DNA of 64,000 nt from BD1-7 clade bacterium. GTDB taxonomy: Bacteria; Pseudomonadota; Gammaproteobacteria; Pseudomonadales; DT-91. The notes below the pieces were generated by a model. It did no database searches. It worked only from the letters and a program-made list of their open reading frames with translations, and was not told the DNA's origin. The number at the start of each line of letters is the position of its first letter. Positions within the stretch are counted from its first letter, which is position 1. Shown piece by piece: positions 8,591 through 17,401 of the stretch. Location of the stretch: NCBI GenBank assembly GCA_902705865.1, contig CACSIO010000001.1, positions 447,002-511,001 of the forward strand, in the 5' to 3' direction. A program made the translations under genes and the position numbers.

Positions 8591-9922
8591 TTGGCAGAAT
8601 CATATAGTCGTGCGGCCGCTGCAGCACTGGATGTGACCGAGGAAACAGAATTAACCTCGGCTCAGCCTTTGCGAAAAGTACAAGCAGCCCGTTCCTTGAA
8701 AATTGCAATCCTAGGGTATCGCAGCCATCCGTATGGTGGCGGACAGGGGATTTATATCAAGTATTTGTCCAAGGCGTTGGTCGAAGCCGGTCATGAAATT
8801 GATGTGATTTCTGGCGAGCCGTACCCGCATCTGGACGATCGTGTTCGCTTGATAAAAATGCCGGGGATGAACCTTTACGAAAACGGCCTTGGCTCTATTC
8901 GCGCACGTAATTTGAGGTCTTGGGCGGATATGGTCGAGTGGTTCAGTAAGCTCACTGGTGGTTTTGCCGAGCCATACAGTTTTGGCTATCGCGTGGATAC
9001 GTATCTTAAAAAACACGGTCACCGGTACGATCTGATTCACGACAACCAAAGTTTATCTTCCGGTATGTTGTCGATTCAGCAGCGGTTGCCAACAGTTACA
9101 ACACTTCACCATCCAATCACCAGTGACCTTGAGATAGCGTTGAATGCGTCTACAAAATGGTGGGAGCGTTTACTGATTCGTCGTTGGCACTCATTTTTGA
9201 CGATGCAGACGAAAGTGGTGCAAAAACTCGACAACATCGTCACGGTTTCAGAACGTTCTAAGTCCGATATTTCTGACGCCTTTGGTATCGATGCGGCAGG
9301 TGTTGAGCTGATCTACTGCGGTATTAACACCGATGAGTTTTCGCCGCGGCCATCCATTACGCGTAAGCCACGCCGGTTGATGGCCACTGCCTCTGCGGAT
9401 CAACCACTCAAAGGGCTGCGTTTTTTGCTGAGGGCTTATGCTCAGCTGTTAAACCAATACCCCGATCTTGAATTACTTGTAGTGGGTAAACCCAAGCCAG
9501 GTGGTGATACTGAAAAGCTCCTGCACTCGTTGAAAATTAGCGATAAAGTCCAGTTTGTTTCTGGGATCAGTACCGAAGAGATGGTGGATTATTACGCTGA
9601 ATCAACCGTAGCAGTAGTGCCGTCTGTTTATGAAGGTTTCGGCCTGCCTGCCGGTGAAGCCATGGCTTGTGAAGTGCCGGTGGTGTCTACCGATGGTGGC
9701 GCGTTAACCGAGGTTGTGGGTGATGCTGGTGTGATTGTGCCAGTGAAAGATGCCGATGCGATTGCCAGTGCCGTGGCGGATTTGCTGGAAAATCCGGATA
9801 AGGCACGTGAATTGGGTAAAGCAGGCAGACAGCGCATTCTTGAGCGCTTCTGTTGGAATGTTTCCGCCCGTAAGTTTGTCCATTATTATCATGAAGTGAT
9901 TTCCGAACATGCAAACCGTTGA
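8591..9922 (+). CDS. Glycosyltransferase family 4 protein
   Basis: 443-aa GT-B fold retaining glycosyltransferase. The N-terminal GT4 motif LKIAILGYRSHPYGGGQG begins near residue 36. The C-terminal donor site shows SVYEGFGLPAGEAMACEVPV with the expected E-x7-E (about residues 344-352), followed by STDGGALTEVVGDAG. It is probably cytosolic and acts on a lipid-linked or surface glycan; sugar and acceptor are unknown. The frame opens with a TTG at 8591, and the first 35 residues are poorly conserved in type, so the real start may be a later TTG/GTG. The 3' end overlaps the next methyltransferase by 14 bp, indicating an operon. Confidence 0.9.
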   Translation: MAESYSRAAAAALDVTEETELTSAQPLRKVQAARSLKIAILGYRSHPYGGGQGIYIKYLSKALVEAGHEIDVISGEPYPHLDDRVRLIKMPGMNLYENGLGSIRARNLRSWADMVEWFSKLTGGFAEPYSFGYRVDTYLKKHGHRYDLIHDNQSLSSGMLSIQQRLPTVTTLHHPITSDLEIALNASTKWWERLLIRRWHSFLTMQTKVVQKLDNIVTVSERSKSDISDAFGIDAAGVELIYCGINTDEFSPRPSITRKPRRLMATASADQPLKGLRFLLRAYAQLLNQYPDLELLVVGKPKPGGDTEKLLHSLKISDKVQFVSGISTEEMVDYYAESTVAVVPSVYEGFGLPAGEAMACEVPVVSTDGGALTEVVGDAGVIVPVKDADAIASAVADLLENPDKARELGKAGRQRILERFCWNVSARKFVHYYHEVISEHANR

Positions 9923-10622
9923 TTTTAAACATTTTAAGTTAGAGAAGGGTGATCGTGTTCTGGATCTAGGGTGCGGTGAAGGGCGCCATGTGATCTCGGC
10001 CTATCTCGAAGGTGAAGTCGATGCCGTAGGTGTTGATTTGTGTTTGGATGATTTGAAAACGACGCTGGAAAAAGCCGAGCCGTTTTTGAATGCCGAAGAC
10101 GACCAACGTTCGTTTGGCCTAACCTCGGCTAACGCACTGCAGCTGCCATTCGCCGATAATACCTTCGACAAAATCATTTGTTCTGAAGTGCTTGAACACA
10201 TTCCAGATTTTGAAGGTGCACTGAAAGAAGTTGAGCGGATTTTAAAACCGGGCGGGTTATTTTGTGCATCTGTTCCGCGCTTTTGGCCGGAATGGGTCTG
10301 CTGGCATTACAGCGATGAATACCATGAAAATGAAGGCGGTCATGTGCGGATTTTTCTGGAGAAACAGCTGCGCCGAAAAATCGAAGACCGAGGATTTACC
10401 TTCTATCACCGCCATTGGGCGCATGCGCTGCATAGTCCCTACTGGTGGATGCAGTGTATGGATTGGGATAACAAGGAAGACAACCGGTGGGTCAAGGCCT
10501 ATCACAAGATGTTGGTCTGGGATATGATGGACCGTCCTTGGGTGACCCGCACCGCAGAGAAAATGCTGAATCCTGCGATGGGCAAGTCAGTCGTGATGTA
10601 CTTTGAAAAGGCGGCAGCGTAA
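9909..10622 (+). CDS. Class I SAM-dependent methyltransferase
   Basis: 237-aa Methyltransf_11-type enzyme. Motif I is VLDLGCGEGRHV (residues about 18-29), motif II is the acidic VGVDLCLDDL, post-motif FDKIICSEVLEHI gives motif IV, and LKPGGLFCASVPRFW follows. It overlaps the preceding GT4 gene, and its TAA stop directly abuts the GTG of the next gene, so the three are probably translated together. The likely substrate is a small molecule or glycan intermediate of this cluster, which is inference from context. Confidence 0.9.
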   Translation: MQTVDFKHFKLEKGDRVLDLGCGEGRHVISAYLEGEVDAVGVDLCLDDLKTTLEKAEPFLNAEDDQRSFGLTSANALQLPFADNTFDKIICSEVLEHIPDFEGALKEVERILKPGGLFCASVPRFWPEWVCWHYSDEYHENEGGHVRIFLEKQLRRKIEDRGFTFYHRHWAHALHSPYWWMQCMDWDNKEDNRWVKAYHKMLVWDMMDRPWVTRTAEKMLNPAMGKSVVMYFEKAAA

Positions 10623-11696
10623 GTGAGTGGTTTGTTTTTGTCCAAAGGGCTATTCCCGCAGGAATTTTTTCGCCCAACGGTTGAATTTCTGCTAAAAAGC
10701 CAACTCCCGGATGGCTCTATTCCTTGGTTTGAAGGTTCTTATGCCGACCCGTGGGATCACGTCGAAGCGGCCATGGGATTGACGATTGGCGGTGAGTACG
10801 ATGCTGCCGAGCGCGCGTACTTCTGGCTGCGCGATATGCAGTTAGACGACGGTAGCTGGTGGGCTGCCTATAAAGACGGTGAGATTGACAACAAAGAACG
10901 TCGAGAAACCAACTTTATTGCCTATATTGCCACCGGTGTATGGCATCACTATCTGATTTCTGAAAACTACGAATTTATTGAAGCAATGTGGCCCTGTGTC
11001 GAAAAGGCCATTAGCTTTGTCTTGTCGCTGCAAACCGAACATGGCGAAATCCATTGGGCTGTTGATACACACGGCAAACCCAAAGAAGACGCGTTGGTGA
11101 CTGGTTGTAGCTCTGTCTTTAAAAGTTTGGAATGTGCATACAATCTCTCTGTTGTTCTTGGTACTGAACGTAAAGACTGGCTGGATGCGCGTGAACGTTT
11201 AGGTAAAGCGATTCGCTTTCGCGAGAAAGAGCGTTTTGATCGCACCTGGGAAAGCAAAGCACGCTACTCCATGGACTGGTTTTACCCGGTTCTGACCGGA
11301 GCGCTACCTGCACATGAAGGCAAAAAGCGTCTTGAAGCCCGTTGGGATGAATTTGTCGAAGACAATATGGGTTGTCGCTGTGTGTCTGATGAGCCTTGGG
11401 TAACCATCGCTGAATCTTGTGAGCTAACCATGGCATTGTTGGCTGCTGGCGACCATGCGCGCGCAGTTACCTTGTATAGTTGGTTACATCAGTGGCGTGT
11501 CGAAGATGGCTCTTATTGGACGGGCTATCAGTTTGTTGAAGACCTACTGTGGCCGGATGAAAAACCTACCTGGACTGCTGGTGCGATACTGCTAGCGGCC
11601 GATGCGCTGACAGATCACACAGCAGCCGCCTATTTGTTCAAAGAAGTGCGGTTATTGGATACGGCGCAGAATACCCAGCGTATTAACCACTTCTAA
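10623..11696 (+). CDS. Prenyltransferase/squalene-cyclase-like (alpha/alpha)6-type protein
   Basis: 357-aa protein starting at a GTG immediately after the upstream stop. Repeats of the type LLKSQLPDGSIPWFEG, LRDMQLDDGSWWAAYK, VLSLQTEHGEIHWAVD and QWRVEDGSYWTGYQ are spaced as in alpha/alpha toroids (QxxDGSW-like motifs). This resembles the family often labelled prenyltransferase or phenyltransferase-domain protein. The fold is also used by glycoside hydrolases, and the conserved aromatic and acidic residues would suit glycan binding. Its position after a GT4 and a methyltransferase favours glycan processing. Exact activity is unknown. Its last 45 bp overlap the convergent gene at 11652. Confidence 0.75.
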   Translation: MSGLFLSKGLFPQEFFRPTVEFLLKSQLPDGSIPWFEGSYADPWDHVEAAMGLTIGGEYDAAERAYFWLRDMQLDDGSWWAAYKDGEIDNKERRETNFIAYIATGVWHHYLISENYEFIEAMWPCVEKAISFVLSLQTEHGEIHWAVDTHGKPKEDALVTGCSSVFKSLECAYNLSVVLGTERKDWLDARERLGKAIRFREKERFDRTWESKARYSMDWFYPVLTGALPAHEGKKRLEARWDEFVEDNMGCRCVSDEPWVTIAESCELTMALLAAGDHARAVTLYSWLHQWRVEDGSYWTGYQFVEDLLWPDEKPTWTAGAILLAADALTDHTAAAYLFKEVRLLDTAQNTQRINHF

Positions 11697-12359
11697 CTCT
11701 TCAAATAAGCCTGAGGCCAGTGCCAGACGATAAATCGTGATCGGTGCTTGGCCGCCTTCGTCCGGATTCGGAAACAAATCGTGAATGCAAAGGATGCCAC
11801 CAATCTGAACGTGGGATGCCCAGCTGCGATAATCCAGCTCAGCCGCTTCGAAGCTATGGCCGCCGTCAATAAACACCATAGATAACGGTGTGCTCCACAT
11901 ACGTGCTGCGATCTTGGACGAGGTCACCAGCGGAATGACGGTATCATCCAGATCTGCTGCTCGCATGTTCTTGCGAAATTCCTTGAAGGTGTCGTACAGC
12001 GCGACTGAATTGTCGTACAAAGCCGGATCATGGTATTCCTCGCCCAGTTGATGTTCTTCTGAGCCACGGTGGTGATCAACAGCATAGACGACGCCGTTAT
12101 TCTGACGTGCAGCCACGCCCAAATAGATAGTGGATTTCCCACAATAGCTACCGACCTCAAGAATCGGGCCTTTTGCTGATGCTTTCTCGGCATAGTTATA
12201 GAGGGCTTCGGCTTCATCCGCAGCCAGAAAACCTTTGACGGCGTCGATATCGACGGGAAGTTCTACGCGCATTATGTCTTGCTCGATTGGGTTAAATGGC
12301 CGGCTATTATAAGAAGGTGAGGGGGCGCCCGCAACGAAGCTGGGCTTGAAGGATTGCAT
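11652..12359 (-). CDS. Class I SAM-dependent methyltransferase (Methyltransf_24 type)
   Basis: 235-aa protein. The SAM site is PILEVGSYCGKSTIYLG, followed by VYAVDHHRGSEEH and MVFIDGGHSFEAAELDYRSW, a metal-dependent O-methyltransferase-like (PF13578) pattern related to macrocin or cephalosporin hydroxylase types. Residues 1-29 are low in conserved character, so the ATG at 12272 (MRVELPVDIDAVKGF) may be the real start. It is convergent with and overlaps the (alpha/alpha)6 gene, and is divergent from waaA. The likely substrate is again a glycan or small molecule of the cluster. Confidence 0.85.
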   Translation of the reverse strand: MQSFKPSFVAGAPSPSYNSRPFNPIEQDIMRVELPVDIDAVKGFLAADEAEALYNYAEKASAKGPILEVGSYCGKSTIYLGVAARQNNGVVYAVDHHRGSEEHQLGEEYHDPALYDNSVALYDTFKEFRKNMRAADLDDTVIPLVTSSKIAARMWSTPLSMVFIDGGHSFEAAELDYRSWASHVQIGGILCIHDLFPNPDEGGQAPITIYRLALASGLFEELEVVNTLGILRRIQ

Positions 12360-12388
12360 CGACGTGAAATCCAGCGATAATCAGGGGT

Positions 12389-13714
12389 TTGATCAACCAA
12401 CAGCGATTCGACACTTTGCGCGTACTTTATACCGTTTTATATCTGCATTTACTTCCTTTAGCGTTGGTGCGACTGTATTGGCGTTCCTTGAAATCCGTTG
12501 GTTATCGCCAGCGTATTCATGAGCGCTTTGGCCAAGTTCCCGCGCGTAAAGATGATTCGCCATTGTTGTGGGTGCATGCAGTATCTGTAGGCGAAACCAT
12601 CGCAGCGACCCCCTTGATTCAACAGTGGCAAGCTCAGCATCCGGATTGGCGCATCTGTGTGACAACGACGACGCCCACCGGCTCGGATCGTGTGCGAGCG
12701 GCGTTTGGCGATAGTGTGCTGCATTACTATTTACCGTATGACGTTCCTTCGTTTATTCAGCGTTTTATCAGACGCCTCAAACCGTCTGCCTTGGTTATTA
12801 TGGAAACCGAGCTGTGGCCGAATTTATTGGCAATCTGTAGTGAGGAGAGCATCCCTTCGATACTCGCCAATGGACGTATGTCTGAGCGTTCCATGCAGGG
12901 CTATCGCAAGCTGGGAAGCCTTACGCGGCCAATGTTTGAGCAATTGCGGGTGATATCGGCTCAATCCACAGTTGATGCGTCGCGCTTTGTTGCATTGGGG
13001 GCGCCTGATGCACACGTTGTAACGACAGGCAGCATTAAATTTGATGTGTCTATCAGCGACGAGGTGCTCGATCGACGGGATGCGCTGGCGCAGCAGTTGC
13101 ACATAGCCGGGCGAAAAGTGTGTGTATTTGCGAGTACTCATCCGGGGGAGGATGAGCAATTGTTGCCGCTGATCCAGCAGTTGTATGCGGCAGATAAACG
13201 ATTTCTTGCTGTTATTGTTCCACGTCACCCAGAACGGTTTGATGCGGTTGTAGGCTTGTGTCAGCAACAGGCTGTGTCGGCCATTCGAGTGACCGACAAG
13301 CGCCCGGTTTCTGCCAGCACGGTTGTTGTTGTTGGGGATACGATGGGAGATATGCTGGCCTTGTACGGTTTGGCTGATGCCGCGTTTATCGGCGGCAGCT
13401 TGATCGACCACGGCGGACATAATTTTTTGGAGGCAGCAGCATGGGGAATTCCGATTTTCTCGGGCAAACATGTCTTTAACTTTCAGAGCGTTGCGGATGC
13501 GTTGGTAAAAGCCGAAGGGATGACCTTGGTGCAAGACGCGAACGCGCTGCAAACATTGTTGGGGAGTTGGCTGGTTGAGCCTCGCCCGTGGATCCAAACC
13601 GGTGAGGCGGCTCGGCAAGTGCTTGATGAAAACCGTGGTGCATTAGACCGTTTGATGGCAATACTGGAATCTGCGTTGATTGATCAGCACGCTGTGGCAG
13701 AGGCTAAGTCATAG
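12389..13714 (+). CDS. waaA: 3-deoxy-D-manno-octulosonic acid (Kdo) transferase
   Basis: 441-aa inner-membrane-associated GT30 enzyme that adds Kdo to lipid IVA in lipopolysaccharide assembly. Family blocks seen: an N-terminal hydrophobic anchor, GYRQRIHERFG, LLWVHAVSVGE, the TTTTPTGSDR loop, LPYDVP, METELWPNLL, ASTHPGEDEQL, PRHPERF, VVGDTMGDML, and FIGGSLIDHGGHNFLEAAAWG. The frame starts at TTG 12389 with an unusually close purine stretch, and another in-frame TTG at 12416 is possible. The presence of waaA means the organism makes Kdo-containing LPS. A bidirectional terminator separates it from tolC. Confidence 0.95.
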   Translation: MINQQRFDTLRVLYTVLYLHLLPLALVRLYWRSLKSVGYRQRIHERFGQVPARKDDSPLLWVHAVSVGETIAATPLIQQWQAQHPDWRICVTTTTPTGSDRVRAAFGDSVLHYYLPYDVPSFIQRFIRRLKPSALVIMETELWPNLLAICSEESIPSILANGRMSERSMQGYRKLGSLTRPMFEQLRVISAQSTVDASRFVALGAPDAHVVTTGSIKFDVSISDEVLDRRDALAQQLHIAGRKVCVFASTHPGEDEQLLPLIQQLYAADKRFLAVIVPRHPERFDAVVGLCQQQAVSAIRVTDKRPVSASTVVVVGDTMGDMLALYGLADAAFIGGSLIDHGGHNFLEAAAWGIPIFSGKHVFNFQSVADALVKAEGMTLVQDANALQTLLGSWLVEPRPWIQTGEAARQVLDENRGALDRLMAILESALIDQHAVAEAKS

Positions 13715-13824
13715 TACATGGCTGGGTAGAGGTTGGAGCAGAAGGCAGAAGTAGAGAGCAAAAGAGCGGGCAGATATCGGGGCTCTGAAATAGCTTTCTG
13801 AAGGTAAAACAAAAACCTCAAACA

Positions 13825-13859
13825 GAAAAAAAGGCCGATCTTATTAAGACCGGCCTTTT
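13825..13859. terminator. Bidirectional terminator between waaA and tolC
   Basis: AAAAAGGCCGATCTT pairs with AAGACCGGCCTTTTT (one A-C mismatch) around a short ATT-containing loop, with A7 and T5 runs on each side. It serves waaA (+) and tolC (-). Confidence 0.9.
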
Positions 13860-13890
13860 TACTTTCGATGTATCACGAGTGCTTTAAGGC

Positions 13891-15288
13891 TTAGTAGGCA
13901 GCCATGCTGCCTGGGTTTCTGACGGCCTGCTTCTTCTGTTCAATCCATTGGTTAAGCGCCAGAATGTCTTGTGGTGTCAGTACGCCGGCTGACTGCTTCA
14001 GACGCAACAGATCGTTGATGTAGTCGTAGCGCGAGTTACCGTAGTCACGTTGTGCTTGATAGAGTGTCCGTTGTGCATTCAGCACGTCAACAATATTCCG
14101 AGTTCCGTAGTTGTAACCGGCCTGTGTCGCATCCAAAGCACTTTGTGCAGAAACAATCGATAGTTTACGCGCTGAAACCTGTTGGATGGAGGTCAGTACG
14201 TCGATATGCGATGAGCGCACTTGCTGAACGACTTGGCGTTGTTGCGAGCCCATATTTTCGCGCGCTTGCTCAAATCGGAAGCTGGCTTGGCGTGCGCGGG
14301 AGTCTAATGCGCCACCTTGCCAAAGAGGGATTGTTAACTGAAGGGCGATTGAGTCGGTTTGATTGCTGGTCTTAATGTTCTCTGTTTGGAATTGCTCGCC
14401 CTCTGTATATCCGCGGCCGTAATTTGCAGCAAGTGATACTGTCGGGTAGCGCGCTGCACGCGCCGCTTTAGCTGAGTATTTGGAGGATTCAGTGTTTTCT
14501 CTGGCAATCAGTAAATCCGGGTTTCCTTTCATTGCAAGGTCTGTCCAAGCTTTGCGATCTTCTGGTGTAGGCAACGAAATGGGTAAGTTGTCTGATAACG
14601 GTTGAACTGCATCATAGAACCGACCAGTCAAAACGGTTAATGCTTCATATGAGGTTTCTAATGCGCCTTGGTCGTTCAGGCGGGTAACCTTCGCCAAATC
14701 GAAGGCTGCTTTAGCTTCATGGACATCGGTGATAGCCACCAAGCCAACGTTAAAGCGCTGTTGTGTTTGATCGAGTTGTTGTTTGACTGCACGTTCTTCT
14801 GCTTGACTCGATTCGAGGTTGTTGTGCGCACGTAATACACCTAAATAGGCTTCAACAGTACGAACAATGAGCGTTTGTTGGGTTTTGAAGAATTCGTATT
14901 CTGCTTGTTTGGTTTGGTGGTCACTGCCTTGCAGAGAATACCACGTCGCCATGTTCAAGATTTGTTGGCCAAGACTCAAACTCCATTGGCCACCGGTGGT
15001 GCTCGATGAATTGAATGTCGACGGGTTAATTGACCCATCGGGAAACCCACTCGATTCACTTTTAGATTTGTTCTGGCCATAGTTCGCAGTTGCGCCGATT
15101 TGAGGCAAATACGCAGCCAATGCTTGATCCTTAGCTTCTAACCCAGCTTTTAACTGTGCCTTGGCAGCGCGCATGACTAGATCGTTTTCAACCGCATCCT
15201 GATAGATTTCCAAAATGTTTTCTGCGTATACTCGCGGAATAAACGCAAGGCTGACCATGCAGCCGAGAAGAGCGATTTTTGAGCGCAT
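13891..15288 (-). CDS. tolC: TolC family outer membrane efflux channel
   Basis: Trimeric outer-membrane exit duct for type I secretion and RND/MFS efflux. I place the start at ATG 15288, giving 465 aa with a clear signal peptide (MRSKIALLGCMVSLAFIPRVYA) and AAGG-type ribosome site. The open frame continues 60 codons further upstream without secretory character. Typical TolC blocks are ENILEIYQDAVENDL, AYLPQIGATANYG, the internal repeat QTQQRFNVGLVAITDVHEAKA with its second copy ATQAGYNYGTRNIVDVLNAQR, and YINDLLRLKQSAGVL. It lies divergent from DUF1249, matching the E. coli tolC region but without nudF between them. Confidence 0.94.
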   Translation of the reverse strand: MRSKIALLGCMVSLAFIPRVYAENILEIYQDAVENDLVMRAAKAQLKAGLEAKDQALAAYLPQIGATANYGQNKSKSESSGFPDGSINPSTFNSSSTTGGQWSLSLGQQILNMATWYSLQGSDHQTKQAEYEFFKTQQTLIVRTVEAYLGVLRAHNNLESSQAEERAVKQQLDQTQQRFNVGLVAITDVHEAKAAFDLAKVTRLNDQGALETSYEALTVLTGRFYDAVQPLSDNLPISLPTPEDRKAWTDLAMKGNPDLLIARENTESSKYSAKAARAARYPTVSLAANYGRGYTEGEQFQTENIKTSNQTDSIALQLTIPLWQGGALDSRARQASFRFEQARENMGSQQRQVVQQVRSSHIDVLTSIQQVSARKLSIVSAQSALDATQAGYNYGTRNIVDVLNAQRTLYQAQRDYGNSRYDYINDLLRLKQSAGVLTPQDILALNQWIEQKKQAVRNPGSMAAY

Positions 15289-15431
15289 GTGGCTTGTAAC
15301 CTTATTGTCTAATTCTGAATTTTTTAGAAGTATTAGTTTTAATACTACCAAAAGATAACGGAGCGAAAGTACTAAATGTTCGTTAATTATAAGATCATTG
15401 AAAATTTCTTCGCTAAGAGTAGTAAATCCTG

Positions 15432-15869
15432 ATGGTAAAGTGTAGGTACAAGGTCGACATACAGGCATATATGGCTGAGTGCGAGACTAATTACCGACGG
15501 ATTGGGAAATTACTACCTAAGGATGCAGATGCTGCCAGTTTTCGGATTGTGTTGCCGAATAAGCAAGTTGGCAGGGTTCAGTTGCAAGTTACTGAACGCT
15601 GCAAATATACCACGATGGTTCGCCTCGACCAGATTACCGGCAGTGAGTGGTTGGACCAGCACTTTGAATTGCGCCTCTACCATGATGCACGTATGGTCGA
15701 GGTGATGCCAAAAAGTGGTACGGGGCAGCTGCGTGGGCGCTATGACTATCCGAATGAAAACATGTGGCATGAAGATGAGAAACATCAGCAACACAAATTT
15801 TTGTCAGAGTGTTTGTCATATTGTTTGGCGCATGGGTTAAGTGCCCATAACCCCGAAATTATTGGCTGA
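15432..15869 (+). CDS. yqiB: DUF1249 domain-containing protein (YqiB-like)
   Basis: 145-aa cytosolic protein of unknown function. KVDIQAYMAECETNYRRIGKLLP and the conserved C-terminal RGRYDYPNENMWHEDEKHQQHKFLSEC stretch, read in parts, match the YqiB/DUF1249 family. It is the first gene of the DUF1249-cpdA-yqiA-parE series and is normally preceded by nudF, which is missing here. The start ATG at 15432 fits family N-termini. No clear ribosome site was seen. Confidence 0.92.
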   Translation: MVKCRYKVDIQAYMAECETNYRRIGKLLPKDADAASFRIVLPNKQVGRVQLQVTERCKYTTMVRLDQITGSEWLDQHFELRLYHDARMVEVMPKSGTGQLRGRYDYPNENMWHEDEKHQQHKFLSECLSYCLAHGLSAHNPEIIG

Positions 15870-15976
15870 CGCTAAAACGTTGTAGGATTGCCTGCCAATT
15901 CACACTTTGGTAATGAGTCACACGTTTTGGTATTTTCATAAGTTAATGTGCGTATAATCAGAGTTTTACGGTTGTT

Positions 15977-16765
15977 TTGGAGCCAGGTTTGCCTTTGAAA
16001 GTTCTGCAAATCAGTGACTGCCACCTGCCCGATGTGGCGGGGGATACTTTGCTGGGGCTGGATACAGAAATGACCCTAAAACGGGTCTGTGAGCATGCTT
16101 TTGCGCATCATCCAACCCCCGACTTAATTGCCTTAACCGGCGATATTACCAACGGCAAAGAAGATACGGCGTATCACATGCTGCGTGAGCATCTGCCCAA
16201 AGATGTTCCGTTGGCCTGGTTGCCTGGTAATCATGATAATAACCGTGTGATGCAGCCGGTTGTGGGTGACGAATTCCTGCCGTCGTTGACGATAGGTAAT
16301 TGGTGTTTGACGTTTTTGGATTCATCCATAGATGGTGCAGTTCCTGGCCTGCTTGAAGATGGTGAAGTACAGCGTTTGGACAGCGTCTTGCGTGGCGCAC
16401 CGGACAAACACCACCTGATATTCATGCATCATCATTTAAAGCCTGCCGGTTGTGCATGGCTCGATACGCAAGTCGTCAAAAATGCGCCCCATGTCTTGGG
16501 TTTAATGGCCGGCTTCCGACAGCTAAAAGCAGTTGCTCATGGCCATGTTCATCAGGCTTTCGAACAAAAACATGCGCACTTTGATATTCTTGCGTGCCCC
16601 TCAACCTGTTTTCAGTTCAAGCCGTTAAGCGATAACTTTGCACTCGATGATAAAATGCCGGGTTATCGGTATTTCGAGTTATTTGATGATGGCAGTTACA
16701 TTAGCCGTGTTGAGCGTATCGAATATATTGAATTGCCTATTGATCATAAGGCCGGTGGTTATTAA
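15977..16765 (+). CDS. cpdA: 3',5'-cyclic-AMP phosphodiesterase
   Basis: 262-aa binuclear metallophosphoesterase that hydrolyses cAMP and so limits Crp/Vfr activity. The metal-binding motifs are in order: ISDCHLP, LTGDITNGKED, LPGNHDNN, HHHLKPAG and AHGHVHQAFE. The frame opens at TTG 15977. A GGAG at 15979-15982 better serves TTG 15989 (LPLKVLQISD) or 15995, so the N-terminus is uncertain by four to six residues. A TATAAT at 15953 lies just upstream. It lies in the conserved cpdA-yqiA-parE order. Confidence 0.94.
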   Translation: MEPGLPLKVLQISDCHLPDVAGDTLLGLDTEMTLKRVCEHAFAHHPTPDLIALTGDITNGKEDTAYHMLREHLPKDVPLAWLPGNHDNNRVMQPVVGDEFLPSLTIGNWCLTFLDSSIDGAVPGLLEDGEVQRLDSVLRGAPDKHHLIFMHHHLKPAGCAWLDTQVVKNAPHVLGLMAGFRQLKAVAHGHVHQAFEQKHAHFDILACPSTCFQFKPLSDNFALDDKMPGYRYFELFDDGSYISRVERIEYIELPIDHKAGGY

Positions 16766-16775
16766 CCTTGGCTGA

Positions 16776-17387
16776 ATGAACAGCCGCCCCCTTATTATTT
16801 ATATTCACGGATTTCTCAGCTCTGCAAAGGCCTCAAAGGCCCAGTTGATCGATGACTTTATTCAAGATCGGCAGCTGGATGTCGACCTCCTCAGGCCGAA
16901 TCTTGCATGTTACCCATTGGCTGCGATCGAACAGCTTAATCAATTAATATCCCAATATTCAAATCGCCCGGTATGCTTGGTGGGTAGTTCGTTGGGTGGC
17001 TTTTATGCGCGTTATCTGGCGCTGAAGTGGCAGGTGACATCGGTGATGATTAACCCGGCGATTCGGCCGTATGAGTTAATGCATCACTATTTGGGGGTTA
17101 ACGAGAACCCTTATACCGGTGAGCAATTTACATTGACACCAACACACATGAATGACTTAAAATCCCTTGCCGTTAATCCCGGCCCAGCTTTTGATCGCAC
17201 ATTGGTACTGATTCAAACAGCAGACGAAGTGCTCAACGCCATTGAGGCCAGCAACTACTATTGTGGTGCCAGTTGCTGGATAGAAAGCGGCGGTGATCAT
17301 CAATTTCAGGGATTTGAGCGCTATCTGGCGCCTGTATTCGACTGGATATTCAGTCATCAGGCCCCGAAGGCTCACGTAAGCCAATAA
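16776..17387 (+). CDS. yqiA: YqiA-like alpha/beta hydrolase (esterase)
   Basis: 203-aa member of the UPF0227/YqiA esterase family. IYIHGFLSSAKASKA is the oxyanion region. CLVGSSLGGFYARYLA gives the nucleophile elbow G-S-S-L-G with Ser about residue 72. The TADEVL and GGDHQFQGFE regions supply the Asp and His. It lies 10 bp after cpdA and 14 bp before parE, so it is probably co-transcribed. Substrate in the cell is unknown. Confidence 0.92.
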   Translation: MNSRPLIIYIHGFLSSAKASKAQLIDDFIQDRQLDVDLLRPNLACYPLAAIEQLNQLISQYSNRPVCLVGSSLGGFYARYLALKWQVTSVMINPAIRPYELMHHYLGVNENPYTGEQFTLTPTHMNDLKSLAVNPGPAFDRTLVLIQTADEVLNAIEASNYYCGASCWIESGGDHQFQGFERYLAPVFDWIFSHQAPKAHVSQ

Positions 17388-17401
17388 CAGGAGATACCGA
17401 C

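Noticed and set aside
15289-15468. 60-codon upstream extension of the tolC frame
   Set aside because: It lacks a secretory start, overlaps the DUF1249 start, and the ATG at 15288 has both a signal peptide and a ribosome site.
15915-15958. Crp/Vfr binding site before cpdA
   Set aside because: cpdA is often under Vfr control, but no TGTGA-N6-TCACA-like dyad could be read there.
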